From Candidatus Neomicrothrix sp. UBA2110 (GTDB lineage: Bacteria > Actinomycetota > Acidimicrobiia > Acidimicrobiales > Poriferisodalaceae), in contig DCYM01000054.1 of NCBI GenBank assembly GCA_002331465.1, positions 5,865-28,294 of the forward strand: DNA of 22,430 nt. The letters are read 5' to 3'. The stretch's first letter is position 1; each line of letters starts with the position of its first letter. Under the pieces are notes generated by a model. It made no database searches and was not told the DNA's origin. It saw only the letters and a list, made by a program, of their open reading frames with translations. Position numbers and translations under genes: made by a program. Below are positions 1 through 8,161 of this stretch, one piece after another.

Positions 1-119
1 AAGGATTCTGAGTCGGCTAGAAGCTCAATGGCTTTGCGAGCAGTGGGGCACCCTGCCAGGGCGCGGGCTCTGGCGGCGATGATTTGTTGTCGCGGGTCAA
101 TGTCAGCTGCGTCGGTCAC
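1..119 (-). CDS. Unknown protein, N-terminal 39 codons only (cut by window edge)
   Basis: A reading frame opens with GTG at 119-117 on the minus strand and stays open for 39 codons to the edge of the window. It starts five bases after the isocitrate dehydrogenase stop codon, on the same strand, so it could be co-transcribed with it. The visible part reads MTDAADIDPRQQIIAARARA and continues as an Ala/Arg-rich, probably helical stretch ending in IELLADSES. No signal peptide or membrane segment is visible. There is no good Shine-Dalgarno sequence before the GTG, so translation may depend on coupling with the upstream gene. I do not recognise a family. The call rests only on the open frame, its composition and its position, and a start at another codon is possible. 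Confidence 0.4.
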   Translation of the reverse strand, partial: MTDAADIDPRQQIIAARARALAGCPTARKAIELLADSES

Positions 120-124
120 CGAAG

Positions 125-2344
125 TCAGGAAGCAAATTGATCGATAATTGAGTTAAAGGCTGCGCTCGGACGCATGGCTTTCGAAGCCATCACCGAATCG
201 GGAAAGTAGTAACCGCCTATATCCATGGGTACACCTTGACAGTCGATTAGGTCTTGCACGATGGTCGCTTCGGCGTTGGCTAACGCAACTGCCAGCGGTA
301 CAAACAGGGATGCCAGTTCGCTATCTTCATCCTGGTTCGCCATCGCTTCAGCCCACCATAAGGCGATGTAGAAATGGCTTCCCCGGTTGTCAAGCTCTCC
401 TACTTTTCGGCTGGGTGATTTACCTTCGTCAAGAAGGCGACTGGTGGCTTGATCGAGAGCGCTTCCCAGCAACGAGGCTGTGGGATTGTTAGTTGAAGAA
501 CCCAAGTGTTCAAACGAGACCGCCAGTGCGAGGAATTCTCCGAGGCTGTCCCACCGCAAATGATTTTCGGCTTCGAACTGTTGAACATGTTTGGGGGCTG
601 AACCGCCAGCTCCAGTCTCGAAAAGTCCACCACCGTTCATGAGGGGAACGATTGAGAGCATCTTCGCTGAAGTTCCGACCTCCAGGATTGGGAAAAGGTC
701 TGTGTTGTAGTCACGCAACACGTTGCCTGTCACGGAAATCGTGTCTTCGCCGCGCCGTATGCGTTGCAGTGAAAGTCGCGTAGCGTCTACCGGCGATAAA
801 ACTTTGATCTCAAGTCCATCTGTTTCGTGTTCGTCTAAATATTGTTCGACTTTTCGAATCAGCTCAGCATCGTGAGCTCGATCACCGTCGAGCCAGAAAA
901 CCACGGGTGCACCCGTAGCGTGCCCTCGAGCAACTGCAAGCTTGACCCAGTCTCTGATGGGTTGGTCTTTGACTGAACACATACGCCAAATATCGCCCGC
1001 TTCAACGTGGTGTTCTAACAGCACGGTGCCGTCTGCTTGGATTACACGAATGGTGCCCGTTTCGGCCAATTCAAAGGTTTTGTCGTGGCTTCCGTATTCC
1101 TCAGCTTTTTGGGCCATAAGGCCGACATTTGGTACTGAGCCCATGGTCGTTGGGTCATATGCGCCATGCTCAATGCAGTCTTCGATCACTGCCTGGTAGA
1201 TGCCTGCATAGCTGCTGTCGGGGATAACTGCCTTTGTGTCTTGTGGGGAACCCGCGGAGTTCCACATCTGCCCCGAGGTGCGCAGCATGGCGGGCATCGA
1301 TGCGTCGACAATGACGTCGCTAGGTACGTGAAGATTTGTTATGCCTTTATCTGAGTCGACCATTGCTAGCGCTGGCCCCGATTCGTAGGCGGCTGCAATG
1401 TCGGCTTCAATATTTTCGCGATCTTCCGCTGGAAGTTGCTGTATTGCTTCCAACAAGTCGCCTAATCCGTTGTTGACGTTTACGCCGATGCTTTCCAAAA
1501 CGTCGCCGTGGTTTGTGAAGACATCAGCGAAATAGGCACGTACTCCATGGCCGAAGATGATCGGATCGGAAACCTTCATCATCGTGGCTTTGAGGTGGAG
1601 TGAGAACAGTACGTTCCGTTGTTTGCTATCTCGAATCTGTGTGTCCAGGAAAGTCCTCAAATGTTTGGCCGACATAAATGTTGCGTCAACGATCTCTCCA
1701 GCGACGACAGGGACTTCTTTAAGGACAGTAAGTTGCCCTGCTTCGCTCTGGTGTTCGATTCGAAGCGTTGAGTCCGAATGAATAGTCGTCGACAACTCGT
1801 TCGACCGAAAGTCATGTTCGTCCATCGTCGCCACGTGTGTTGCTGAGTCAGGAGACCACACACCCATAGGGTGAGGAAATTTTCGAGCGAAGTCTTTGAC
1901 TGCTCGAGGTGCGCGCCGGTCGGAGTTACCTTCACGCAAGACCGGGTTTACCGCCGAACCTTGGATTCGGTCATATCGTCGGCGGGTCTCCTCTTCCTCT
2001 GAAGTGGAGGGATCTGCTGGATAATCGGGAACGCGATAGCCAGCAGCCTGCAATTCAACGATTGTTGCCTGAAGTTGTGGCAGCGAAGCGGAGATGTTGG
2101 GAAGTTTGATGATGTTCGCATCCGCGAAGTGAGTCATTGCTCCCATCTCAGCCAACGCGTCGTCGAGACGTTGTTCTTCATGGAGAAGCTCAGGGAACGA
2201 CGCAATCATCCGGCCGGCAAGAGAAATGTCTCGAGTTTCGATAGCTACACCGGCGGCCCTGGCAAATGCCTGAATTATTGGCAAAAAGGAATAAGTCGCC
2301 AACGCTGGTGCCTCATCGGTATGCGTATAAATGATCTTGGACAT
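125..2344 (-). CDS. icd: Monomeric NADP-dependent isocitrate dehydrogenase
   Basis: Cytosolic TCA-cycle enzyme converting isocitrate to 2-oxoglutarate and CO2 with NADP+. The 739-residue length matches the monomeric (IDH-II) family of about 740 residues, which is unrelated in size to the dimeric 45-kDa enzymes. Residues known from the Azotobacter vinelandii enzyme can be found by spacing: substrate-binding S130, N133, R137 and R143 in GSAVNPVLREGNSDRR; metal-binding D347 (VIVDASMPA) and R544, D545 and D549 in LRDYNTDLF; NADP-binding H586 and R597. The ATG at 2344 has GGAG five bases upstream. A 129-base gap separates it from the gene before it, so it may have its own promoter. It carries no obvious defect. 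This is central metabolism beside what look like accessory catabolic genes, and its link to them may be only positional. Confidence 0.97.
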   Translation of the reverse strand: MSKIIYTHTDEAPALATYSFLPIIQAFARAAGVAIETRDISLAGRMIASFPELLHEEQRLDDALAEMGAMTHFADANIIKLPNISASLPQLQATIVELQAAGYRVPDYPADPSTSEEEETRRRYDRIQGSAVNPVLREGNSDRRAPRAVKDFARKFPHPMGVWSPDSATHVATMDEHDFRSNELSTTIHSDSTLRIEHQSEAGQLTVLKEVPVVAGEIVDATFMSAKHLRTFLDTQIRDSKQRNVLFSLHLKATMMKVSDPIIFGHGVRAYFADVFTNHGDVLESIGVNVNNGLGDLLEAIQQLPAEDRENIEADIAAAYESGPALAMVDSDKGITNLHVPSDVIVDASMPAMLRTSGQMWNSAGSPQDTKAVIPDSSYAGIYQAVIEDCIEHGAYDPTTMGSVPNVGLMAQKAEEYGSHDKTFELAETGTIRVIQADGTVLLEHHVEAGDIWRMCSVKDQPIRDWVKLAVARGHATGAPVVFWLDGDRAHDAELIRKVEQYLDEHETDGLEIKVLSPVDATRLSLQRIRRGEDTISVTGNVLRDYNTDLFPILEVGTSAKMLSIVPLMNGGGLFETGAGGSAPKHVQQFEAENHLRWDSLGEFLALAVSFEHLGSSTNNPTASLLGSALDQATSRLLDEGKSPSRKVGELDNRGSHFYIALWWAEAMANQDEDSELASLFVPLAVALANAEATIVQDLIDCQGVPMDIGGYYFPDSVMASKAMRPSAAFNSIIDQFAS

Positions 2345-2473
2345 TCCACTCCACTGGGCGCGTTATCGGACGGTCTAACGGTACATCCTCGCGGTGGGTG
2401 CACATCGGGTCACTCGCCGGTTCTGAGTGGCTATCGTCTGCTTCAGATTGTTGTGCCTAAGAAGTGAGGCGGG

Positions 2474-3955
2474 TCAACTAGTCCCATGTGTTCCGGCGCT
2501 TTTGCCTGCCAATCTGCCAAATACGGCACCGGCCATCAAACCGGTGCCTCCTGGGTAGTTACCGTAAAACAAGCCGCCCACCAGTTCGCCCGCAGCGTGC
2601 AGTCCCGGAATTGCATCAAGGTCGGTATCTAAGACCTGGCCCTTTTGGTTGATTCTGAGCCCGCCGAAGGTGAACGTGAGTCCACAAGTCACGTTAAAGG
2701 CCTGAAATGGGGGTTCATCAACCGTGTTTGCCCAGTTGGATTTGTTGATCTCAAGGCCGATTGTTGAACGGTTGTCTTTCACGTTGGGGTCAAAATCAAT
2801 GGCCGTGTTGACTGATGCGTTGTAGGCCCTGATGGTCGCAATCGCTGCATTTGTATCAACGCTCTCCATGCGGGCGCACAGCTCCTCGACTGAATCTGCT
2901 TGAACCTTCGTTATTTGCTTGATCCGGTATTCATCTCGGAGCAAGTGGTCGACCTTTGAATCAAAGATTTGCCACGCAGAATGTTCCGGCTGGGCCAGAA
3001 TTTCGCGTCCATATTTTGCGTAGGTGTAGTTCCTGAAGTCGGCTCCTTCGTCGATGAATCGTTCGCCGTCGTTATTGAGCACGATTCCAAAGGGATAGCT
3101 GTGCTTTTGAAAGGCATCACCAACCGCCAGGTCACCGAACTCTGGCGCGTTGTATTCCCAAGCAACAGCATGGGCACCACTCCAGTTCCCATATGGCATC
3201 GCCCCGATGTCGAGCGCCATGCGTATGCCATCGCCGGTGTTGAATCGCGTGCCGCGGACTTTTGCTAGATCCCAACCGGGTCCCAAATATTTGGTGCGCC
3301 ATTCAGTGTTGGCTTGAAAACCACCGGCAGCTAACACAACACATTTCGCAGCAATGTCCACCATGTTCCCCGATTGGCGGGCACGGACCCCGGTAACAGA
3401 GTGTCCGTCAAACAGCAGGCTTTTGGCCGCGGTGTCGTACCGAATTTCCACGGCGTGGTGTTCTAAAGCACCGTGCAGGGCGTCGACAAGTCCTTCGCCA
3501 CCGCCCCAAGTTTCGACAGTAAGCCCACCCCAGAATTTGAATCGCCCGTCGATTTGAAACGCTTGTCGACCCCAGATGGGAGCGAATCGAACCCCATGGT
3601 CGCGCATCCACATCACCGTCGGTTTACTTTCGGACACAAGGAAGCTCGCCAGCTCGGGGTCGGTCCGGTAATCAGTGACGCGACCCATATCGTCATAAAA
3701 CTGTTCTTCGGTATAAGTCCCAAAGTCAGTGCGGCTCACTTCGCTTTCAGTTAGGTCAGGCATGAGCGCTACTAAGTCATCGACACCTTCATATGCGAAG
3801 CGGATAGCTCCGGCCGTAAAACGACTATTGCCACCAGATTCGTGACGTGGAGCCCGCTCGAGGACAAGAACCCGGGCGCCTTCCTCGGCCGCTGCTAGAG
3901 CGGCACAACAGGCGGCGTTGCCGGCACCGACAACAACGACGTCAAAGTCGTTCAA
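2474..3955 (-). CDS. FAD-dependent dehydrogenase, TcuA/fumarate reductase flavoprotein family
   Basis: Flavoprotein of the fumarate reductase/succinate dehydrogenase group, closest in feel to tricarballylate dehydrogenase TcuA. The N-terminus has the dinucleotide-binding fold VVVVGAGNAA (6-15), the acidic residue that binds the ribose in VLERAP (E33) and GGNSRF (41-46). The C-terminus has the second FAD motif HAAGELVGG and NYPGGTGLMAGAVFGRLAG (about 453-486). The start is TTG at 3955, chosen because AAGGAG lies six bases before it. The gene follows the class II aldolase by 24 bases on the same strand and is probably in its operon. No TcuB-like electron-transfer partner is present here. The same family includes 3-ketosteroid dehydrogenases and urocanate reductases, so the family is secure but the substrate (tricarballylate, a ring ketone or an enoate) is not. 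Confidence 0.82.
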   Translation of the reverse strand: MNDFDVVVVGAGNAACCAALAAAEEGARVLVLERAPRHESGGNSRFTAGAIRFAYEGVDDLVALMPDLTESEVSRTDFGTYTEEQFYDDMGRVTDYRTDPELASFLVSESKPTVMWMRDHGVRFAPIWGRQAFQIDGRFKFWGGLTVETWGGGEGLVDALHGALEHHAVEIRYDTAAKSLLFDGHSVTGVRARQSGNMVDIAAKCVVLAAGGFQANTEWRTKYLGPGWDLAKVRGTRFNTGDGIRMALDIGAMPYGNWSGAHAVAWEYNAPEFGDLAVGDAFQKHSYPFGIVLNNDGERFIDEGADFRNYTYAKYGREILAQPEHSAWQIFDSKVDHLLRDEYRIKQITKVQADSVEELCARMESVDTNAAIATIRAYNASVNTAIDFDPNVKDNRSTIGLEINKSNWANTVDEPPFQAFNVTCGLTFTFGGLRINQKGQVLDTDLDAIPGLHAAGELVGGLFYGNYPGGTGLMAGAVFGRLAGKSAGTHGTS

Positions 3956-3979
3956 CAGACACTCCTTACTGATTGTTAC

Positions 3980-4756
3980 TCAGCCGACGACCGTGGGGTC
4001 GCCCACCCTTGATCGCACAAGCCATTGAAACACGTGCCATCCGTGATTCTCGGTTCCCACTGAACGGTGTACCGCGTCGGCGGCTTCAGAGCTAATTATG
4101 CGGCCGTTTGGAACCTTCACACAAACCTCGGCGGCGCGTTCTGCATTCAAATAAAACCCGATTGCCGAAGCGACTGTGGTGCCAACGGTTAACAAACCGT
4201 GATTGGCGAGTACAACGAGTCTTCCGAGGCCGAGTGCGTCAGCGATTCGTTGCCCAGTTTCTAAATCGCTGACGCCTACTTCCTCTCCGGTAAATACGCC
4301 TTGGCAACCGTGAAAAGTGACAGCTTCTTGGCTGGTCATTGGCAAGGGAACGGCCAACGCCGAGAACGGAGTGCCGTAGGGGGTATGGGTATGGATTGCT
4401 CCGATGACATCGTCTCGAGTCGCGTGGATCGGCGCATGTATATAGAAAGCCGCCGGATTGATGTCGTATGCGCCTTCAATGACGCGACCGGCGCTGTCGA
4501 CAAGGACTAAGTCATCAATGGTTGCTTCACCGAACGCAACTCCGTATCCCAATGACCAAAAACACTCCACCTTCTCAGGATCTCTTGCCGTGATGTGGCC
4601 CGAGCCGTCGGCTCCCCAACCCCAGGAAGCCATGATCCGATACCCGAGGGCCACTTCTCGTTTGCGTTGGAGGCGGTCGGTTTGAGGGTCGGCGGGCGGT
4701 ACGGGCTCAGAGTTGAGGGCGAAACCACGGTGTTGTCGGTTATGGGTAACAGTCAT
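3980..4756 (-). CDS. Class II aldolase/adducin family protein
   Basis: Cytosolic protein of the class II aldolase/adducin fold, 258 residues from the chosen start. Zinc ligands can be seen as H122 and H124 in AIHTHTPYGTP and H186 in LANHGLL. The segment before them, NPAAFYIHAPIHATRDD (100-116), lacks the Glu of the PSSE motif that is the acid/base in fuculose-phosphate aldolase. That makes it a member of the adducin-like branch, where the reaction is mostly unknown. The frame extends to a TTG at 4798, overlapping the preceding gene by 11 bases. ATG at 4756 is preferred because GGAG lies six bases upstream. It sits 31 bases after the HsaA-like monooxygenase and 24 before the TcuA-like dehydrogenase, implying a shared transcript. 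It could be an aldolase, decarboxylase or epimerase. The fold is certain but the activity is not. Confidence 0.85.
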   Translation of the reverse strand: MTVTHNRQHRGFALNSEPVPPADPQTDRLQRKREVALGYRIMASWGWGADGSGHITARDPEKVECFWSLGYGVAFGEATIDDLVLVDSAGRVIEGAYDINPAAFYIHAPIHATRDDVIGAIHTHTPYGTPFSALAVPLPMTSQEAVTFHGCQGVFTGEEVGVSDLETGQRIADALGLGRLVVLANHGLLTVGTTVASAIGFYLNAERAAEVCVKVPNGRIISSEAADAVHRSVGTENHGWHVFQWLVRSRVGDPTVVG

Positions 4757-4787
4757 TGACGGCTCCGGGGTCGAACTCAGAAGTCCT

Positions 4788-5960
4788 TTATAGCCCAAGA
4801 GCGTCGTTCTCTATATCACTCATTACGCGACCAGCTAATTCCATAACGGGTTCGGCGACCATCATGTGCTGTGATGCGACATGGACATCTCGAAAGTGTC
4901 GTTGTAATGGCGACTCTTCGTATACGGATGTGCCGCCTGCTGCTGTGTACATCCGATCGATGACATCGATTGAAGTGGAGACCGCGTGAACAGTCGACGT
5001 TCGCAACAGTCGCCGAGTTTCGAGTCCACCTATCTGCTGCTGTGCCTCGTCCCATGCGGTTTGAATATCGGCGTAGAAGCCAGATCTGGCGGCACGAAGT
5101 GAAGCATCAGCAACTGCGACTTCTCGGTGGAAGGCAGGTCGCGCTGAGAGCGTGCGTCCCGATCCCGTGGGTGTCTTGGCTTTAGCGACTATCAGAGCCT
5201 CGTCGATGGAACCTCGCGCCATGCCTAAGGCAATGGCGCCGATCGGCAACGCGAGATACCCGAAGCGAGGAAAACGATAGATAGGCAACCCGGACAGAGG
5301 TGAGGCCCGCAGGGCGTCAACCGTCGCCACTCGGTAGTCGTCCAGCTCGACGTCTTGAGCGGTGTAGGCATTCGATCCGGACCCGCGGAGGCCGCTGGTG
5401 TTCCAGTTGTCCAAGATGTTGATCTCTCCCGGCCGAAAAAACGCGCGAGCCTCTGTTGGTCGGTCATGCCGGTCGGGAATAGGCATGCCGTCGACATCGC
5501 ACAAGATCACTCCGCCAGAAATCCATTCAGCATTTCGGCAGCCGGACCCCCAATCCCAGCGACCATTGATCTTCCAAGTAGGTGATGTGCCTAGAGAAAG
5601 CTGGCTGGCGGTCCCGGAGTAGGCAAAGACGCCGCTCGTGATGACATTGGGGTTTTCTAACAATTGTTGAAGTAGCTGCGAAGATGCTGCCGGAAACATG
5701 TATTGAGATGTTGCTCCTATGAAAACGCACCAGGCGGTGGATCCGTTCCCCATCGCGAGAATTTCGCATACCTCGGCAAGGAGTCTGGGTGGAGCGCCGA
5801 CACCGCCAAGTTCTGTCGGGGTGCACAGCCGATAAAACCCATCCGCAGCGAGACGGTCGGCTATGTCTTGAGGAAGCGCGCGGTTCGCGTCGATCTCAAC
5901 TCCGCGTGCGCGCAACTCATCGAGATACCCGCTGGCTACTTCACAAAAGTCGATGCCCAT
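4788..5960 (-). CDS. HsaA-like flavin-dependent monooxygenase (acyl-CoA dehydrogenase superfamily)
   Basis: 390-residue protein with the acyl-CoA dehydrogenase fold. It has the features of the hydroxylase branch (HsaA, 3-hydroxy-9,10-secosteroid hydroxylase, and relatives) rather than true acyl-CoA dehydrogenases. The N-terminal half contains LPQDIADRLAADGFYRLCTP and the ELGGVGAPP loop, with NGSTAWCVFIGATS at the flavin region. The C-terminus has AAGGTSVYEESPLQRHFRDV followed by ASQH, the RD...H pattern usual in this branch, and no YEGT catalytic Glu. Such enzymes use reduced FMN or FAD from a separate reductase, and none is encoded nearby. The ATG at 5960 has AGGGG shortly before it and lies nine bases after the stop of the fadB-like gene, indicating co-transcription. 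An atypical acyl-CoA dehydrogenase is the main alternative. The substrate is unknown. Confidence 0.78.
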   Translation of the reverse strand: MGIDFCEVASGYLDELRARGVEIDANRALPQDIADRLAADGFYRLCTPTELGGVGAPPRLLAEVCEILAMGNGSTAWCVFIGATSQYMFPAASSQLLQQLLENPNVITSGVFAYSGTASQLSLGTSPTWKINGRWDWGSGCRNAEWISGGVILCDVDGMPIPDRHDRPTEARAFFRPGEINILDNWNTSGLRGSGSNAYTAQDVELDDYRVATVDALRASPLSGLPIYRFPRFGYLALPIGAIALGMARGSIDEALIVAKAKTPTGSGRTLSARPAFHREVAVADASLRAARSGFYADIQTAWDEAQQQIGGLETRRLLRTSTVHAVSTSIDVIDRMYTAAGGTSVYEESPLQRHFRDVHVASQHMMVAEPVMELAGRVMSDIENDALGL

Positions 5961-5969
5961 GAGCCCCTG

Positions 5970-8045
5970 TCAGTTCGCGTACGTGCTTAGAGAGCCGCCG
6001 TCTGACACCTGATTTTGGATCAATGAAGAAATTTCCCAATGATCGCCACCGAGAGTCGATGCGTAATGTTGGATTCGTTCTGCTACTTCTTGAAGGCCAA
6101 TCGTGTCCGCCCAAAACATTGGTCCACCTGTGTACATCGGCCACCCATAACCGTTGATCCAAACGACGTCGACGTCACTGCCTCGAATCGCTATACCTTC
6201 ATCCAAAATCTTGGCACCCTCATTGATCATTGGGTAAAGGCACCGCTCCAGTATTTCCTGGTCGGTTATCTCACGTCGGACGATCCCCTGGCGCTCAGCG
6301 AAGGCCTGAATCATTTCTTCAACTTCGCGATCTGGTGTAGCTGCACGCGTTTGAGGGTCGTAGTTGTAGTAGCCGCTACCGTTCTTTTGGCCACGCCGGC
6401 CGCTTTCGCAGAGGAGTTCGCGTACGGTTGAGCCAGACGATGTGGCTGCGTCCCATCCAATGTCGAGACCGGCAAGATCACTCATTGCGAACGGTCCCAT
6501 CGGAAACCCGAAATCAAAGAGGATCTGATCTATTCGCGACGGTGGCGCGCCTTCAAGGATCATTTTTTCCGCTTCGATACCTCGCATGAACAGCATGCGA
6601 TTGCCTACGAAGCCGTGACAGACTCCGCACAACACAGGAGTTTTGCCAATCGATCGGCCCATCCCCATCGCAGTGGCTATCGCAGTGTCGGATGTCGCGT
6701 CTCCGCGTACAACCTCGAGCATCTTCATCACGTTTGCTGGGGAGAAGAAATGCATGCCGATTACGGCGTCGGGACGACTTGTCGCTGACGCAATTTCATT
6801 TATGTCGAGAGCAGAAGTGTTTGAAGCCAGCACGGCCCCGTCTTTGCAGATCCCATCTAGCTGTTCGAAAATTTCCTTTTTCAAAGCCATATTTTCGAAA
6901 ACAGCTTCGATGATGAGATCACATTCGGCGAAGTCTCCCATGTCTGTCGAACCAGAAATTAGGCCCATGCGAGTTTCAACGTCGTCGCTTGAGATGCCAC
7001 CCCTAGCAGCCGTCCGTTCATAGTTAGAACGAACCACTCCGAGGCCACGTTGCAGCGCTTCGTCATCTCTTTCGACGATTGTGACCGGTATCCCTGAGTT
7101 CGCGAAGTTCATGGCAATGCCCCCACCCATGGTGCCTGCGCCTAGTACACCGCATCGGCTGACTTCAACCGTAGGAGTGTCCTTTGGTAAGCCAGGAATC
7201 TTGAGAGCAGCTCGTTCCGCAAAAAAATAGTACTGCTGGGCTTTCGATTGCGTTCCTTTCATAAGGTCGCGAAATAGCTCCTGTTCTCGTTTGAGCCCTG
7301 CCTCGAAATCGAGTTCCACTGCTGCCTCTATGCAACGAATGTTGTACTCGGGAGCTAGAAAACCGCGAGTTCGCCGAGCGATACTTGCGCGAAAATCGTG
7401 GAACAAAGATTCCGGCGTATTCGCGACCTTGTCGTTTCGATCTCGAATCCGTAGCAGCGGCATTTGTTCGGTTACTGCCCGCCGAGCGAAAGCGACTGCA
7501 CCACTTTCTAGGTCCTCGACCAGTTCGTCGATAAGTCCGCACTGCAACGCCTCCTGGGCGTCAATGGGCTCACCGCTTGTCATCATCTCTAAAGCCTTGG
7601 CCGCACCAGTAATTCGAGGAAGTCGTTGAGTGCCTCCCGCCCCGGGCAGCAAGCCAAGTTTCACTTCGGGTAAACCGTATTTGCTGCCTGGAACTCCAAC
7701 TCTGTAGTGAGCGCAGAGTGCGACTTCAAGGCCACCGCCGAGAGCAGTGCCATGTACCGCGGCGATTATTGGTTTTGAGCAGTTCTCCATAGCGTCTTGT
7801 ACCGACTGGAGATCTGGAGGTTGAGGCGGTCCTGAAAACTCTGTTATGTCGGCTCCCGCAATGAAAGTACGCCCGTCGCAGATAACCACAATCGATTTGG
7901 CGTCACTAGATTCAGCTTGAGTAACGCCGTCGAGTAAGCCCTGGCGAACATGTTGGCTGAGGGCGTTGACTGGAGGATTGTCGATTCGAATCAGAGCGAC
8001 GTCGTCATCGAATTCCAATCGGACTGATTGAGTGAGTTGCGTCAT
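5970..8045 (-). CDS. fadB: Bifunctional enoyl-CoA hydratase / 3-hydroxyacyl-CoA dehydrogenase
   Basis: Two consecutive beta-oxidation activities on one 691-residue chain: hydration of 2-enoyl-CoA, then NAD-dependent oxidation of the 3-hydroxyacyl-CoA. The crotonase domain (about 1-190) has the oxyanion segment FIAGADITEF (61-70) and catalytic E107 (GGGLEVAL) and E127 (LPEVKLGLLPGAGGTQRLPR). The dehydrogenase domain starts near 297 with GAGTMGGGI (302-310) and has the H432/E444 pair in GMHFFSPANVMKMLEVV. The C-terminal part contains GQKNGSGYYNYD and the helical INGYGWPMYTGGP region. The layout resembles peroxisomal-type MFE1. The frame stays open to 8492, but that extension runs through the oppositely oriented aminotransferase gene and has no homology-like content. 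ATG at 8045 starts right before the crotonase domain. It has no Shine-Dalgarno site but has TACTTT six bases upstream. It heads the leftward block of four genes. Confidence 0.93.
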   Translation of the reverse strand: MTQLTQSVRLEFDDDVALIRIDNPPVNALSQHVRQGLLDGVTQAESSDAKSIVVICDGRTFIAGADITEFSGPPQPPDLQSVQDAMENCSKPIIAAVHGTALGGGLEVALCAHYRVGVPGSKYGLPEVKLGLLPGAGGTQRLPRITGAAKALEMMTSGEPIDAQEALQCGLIDELVEDLESGAVAFARRAVTEQMPLLRIRDRNDKVANTPESLFHDFRASIARRTRGFLAPEYNIRCIEAAVELDFEAGLKREQELFRDLMKGTQSKAQQYYFFAERAALKIPGLPKDTPTVEVSRCGVLGAGTMGGGIAMNFANSGIPVTIVERDDEALQRGLGVVRSNYERTAARGGISSDDVETRMGLISGSTDMGDFAECDLIIEAVFENMALKKEIFEQLDGICKDGAVLASNTSALDINEIASATSRPDAVIGMHFFSPANVMKMLEVVRGDATSDTAIATAMGMGRSIGKTPVLCGVCHGFVGNRMLFMRGIEAEKMILEGAPPSRIDQILFDFGFPMGPFAMSDLAGLDIGWDAATSSGSTVRELLCESGRRGQKNGSGYYNYDPQTRAATPDREVEEMIQAFAERQGIVRREITDQEILERCLYPMINEGAKILDEGIAIRGSDVDVVWINGYGWPMYTGGPMFWADTIGLQEVAERIQHYASTLGGDHWEISSLIQNQVSDGGSLSTYAN

Positions 8046-8051
8046 ACGCAC

Positions 8052-8057
8052 AAAGTA
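8052..8057 (-). promoter_or_regulatory. Leaderless-type -10 element for the fadB-like gene
   Basis: TACTTT on the minus strand ends six bases before the ATG at 8045, with no purine-rich ribosome binding site between. This fits TANNNT actinobacterial -10 elements that place the transcription start at the A of the start codon. No convincing -35 element is seen. Confidence 0.45.
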
Positions 8058-8111
8058 GGTGACGGAACGACCTAAAGTCCCGCTGAGATGAATAGTGGCA
8101 TCGCAATCTTT

Positions 8112-8139
8112 TCGACTGTGACACGCGTTGGAGTAGAGT
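8112..8139 (+). promoter_or_regulatory. Possible sigma-70 type promoter of the aminotransferase gene
   Basis: TCGACT at 8112-8117 and TAGAGT at 8134-8139 are separated by 16 bases and point toward the GTG at 8162. Four of six -35 positions match TTGACA, and the -10 fits TANNNT. It would give a leader of about 16 bases containing the AGGGAG ribosome binding site. A perfect ten-base palindrome, CCTTCGAAGG (8144-8153), lies at the predicted transcription start. Confidence 0.35.
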
Positions 8140-8161
8140 CTCGCCTTCGAAGGGAGTTGTC

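Noticed and set aside
2409..2431. Inverted repeat CACTC...GAGTG between the TcuA-like and icd genes as a terminator
   Set aside because: The five-base stem with a nine-base loop and no T-run on the transcribed strand is within chance expectation.
2075..2467. 130-codon open frame on the plus strand
   Set aside because: It mostly lies opposite the conserved 5' part of the isocitrate dehydrogenase gene and has no recognisable domain. It is a shadow frame.
2474..3955. 3-ketosteroid dehydrogenase identity for the FAD dehydrogenase next to the HsaA-like gene
   Set aside because: The HsaA-like neighbour is tempting, but the N-terminal GAGNAA...RGGNS-type features look nearer to TcuA, and no other steroid-ring genes are present.
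4757..4798. TTG start at 4798 for the class II aldolase
   Set aside because: There is a well-placed GGAG before ATG 4756, and the extra residues have no family resemblance.
6039..6431. 130-codon open frame on the plus strand with a hydrophobic end
   Set aside because: It is antisense to the conserved C-terminal dehydrogenase domain of the fadB-like gene, and the hydrophobic run is a by-product of the opposite strand's codons.
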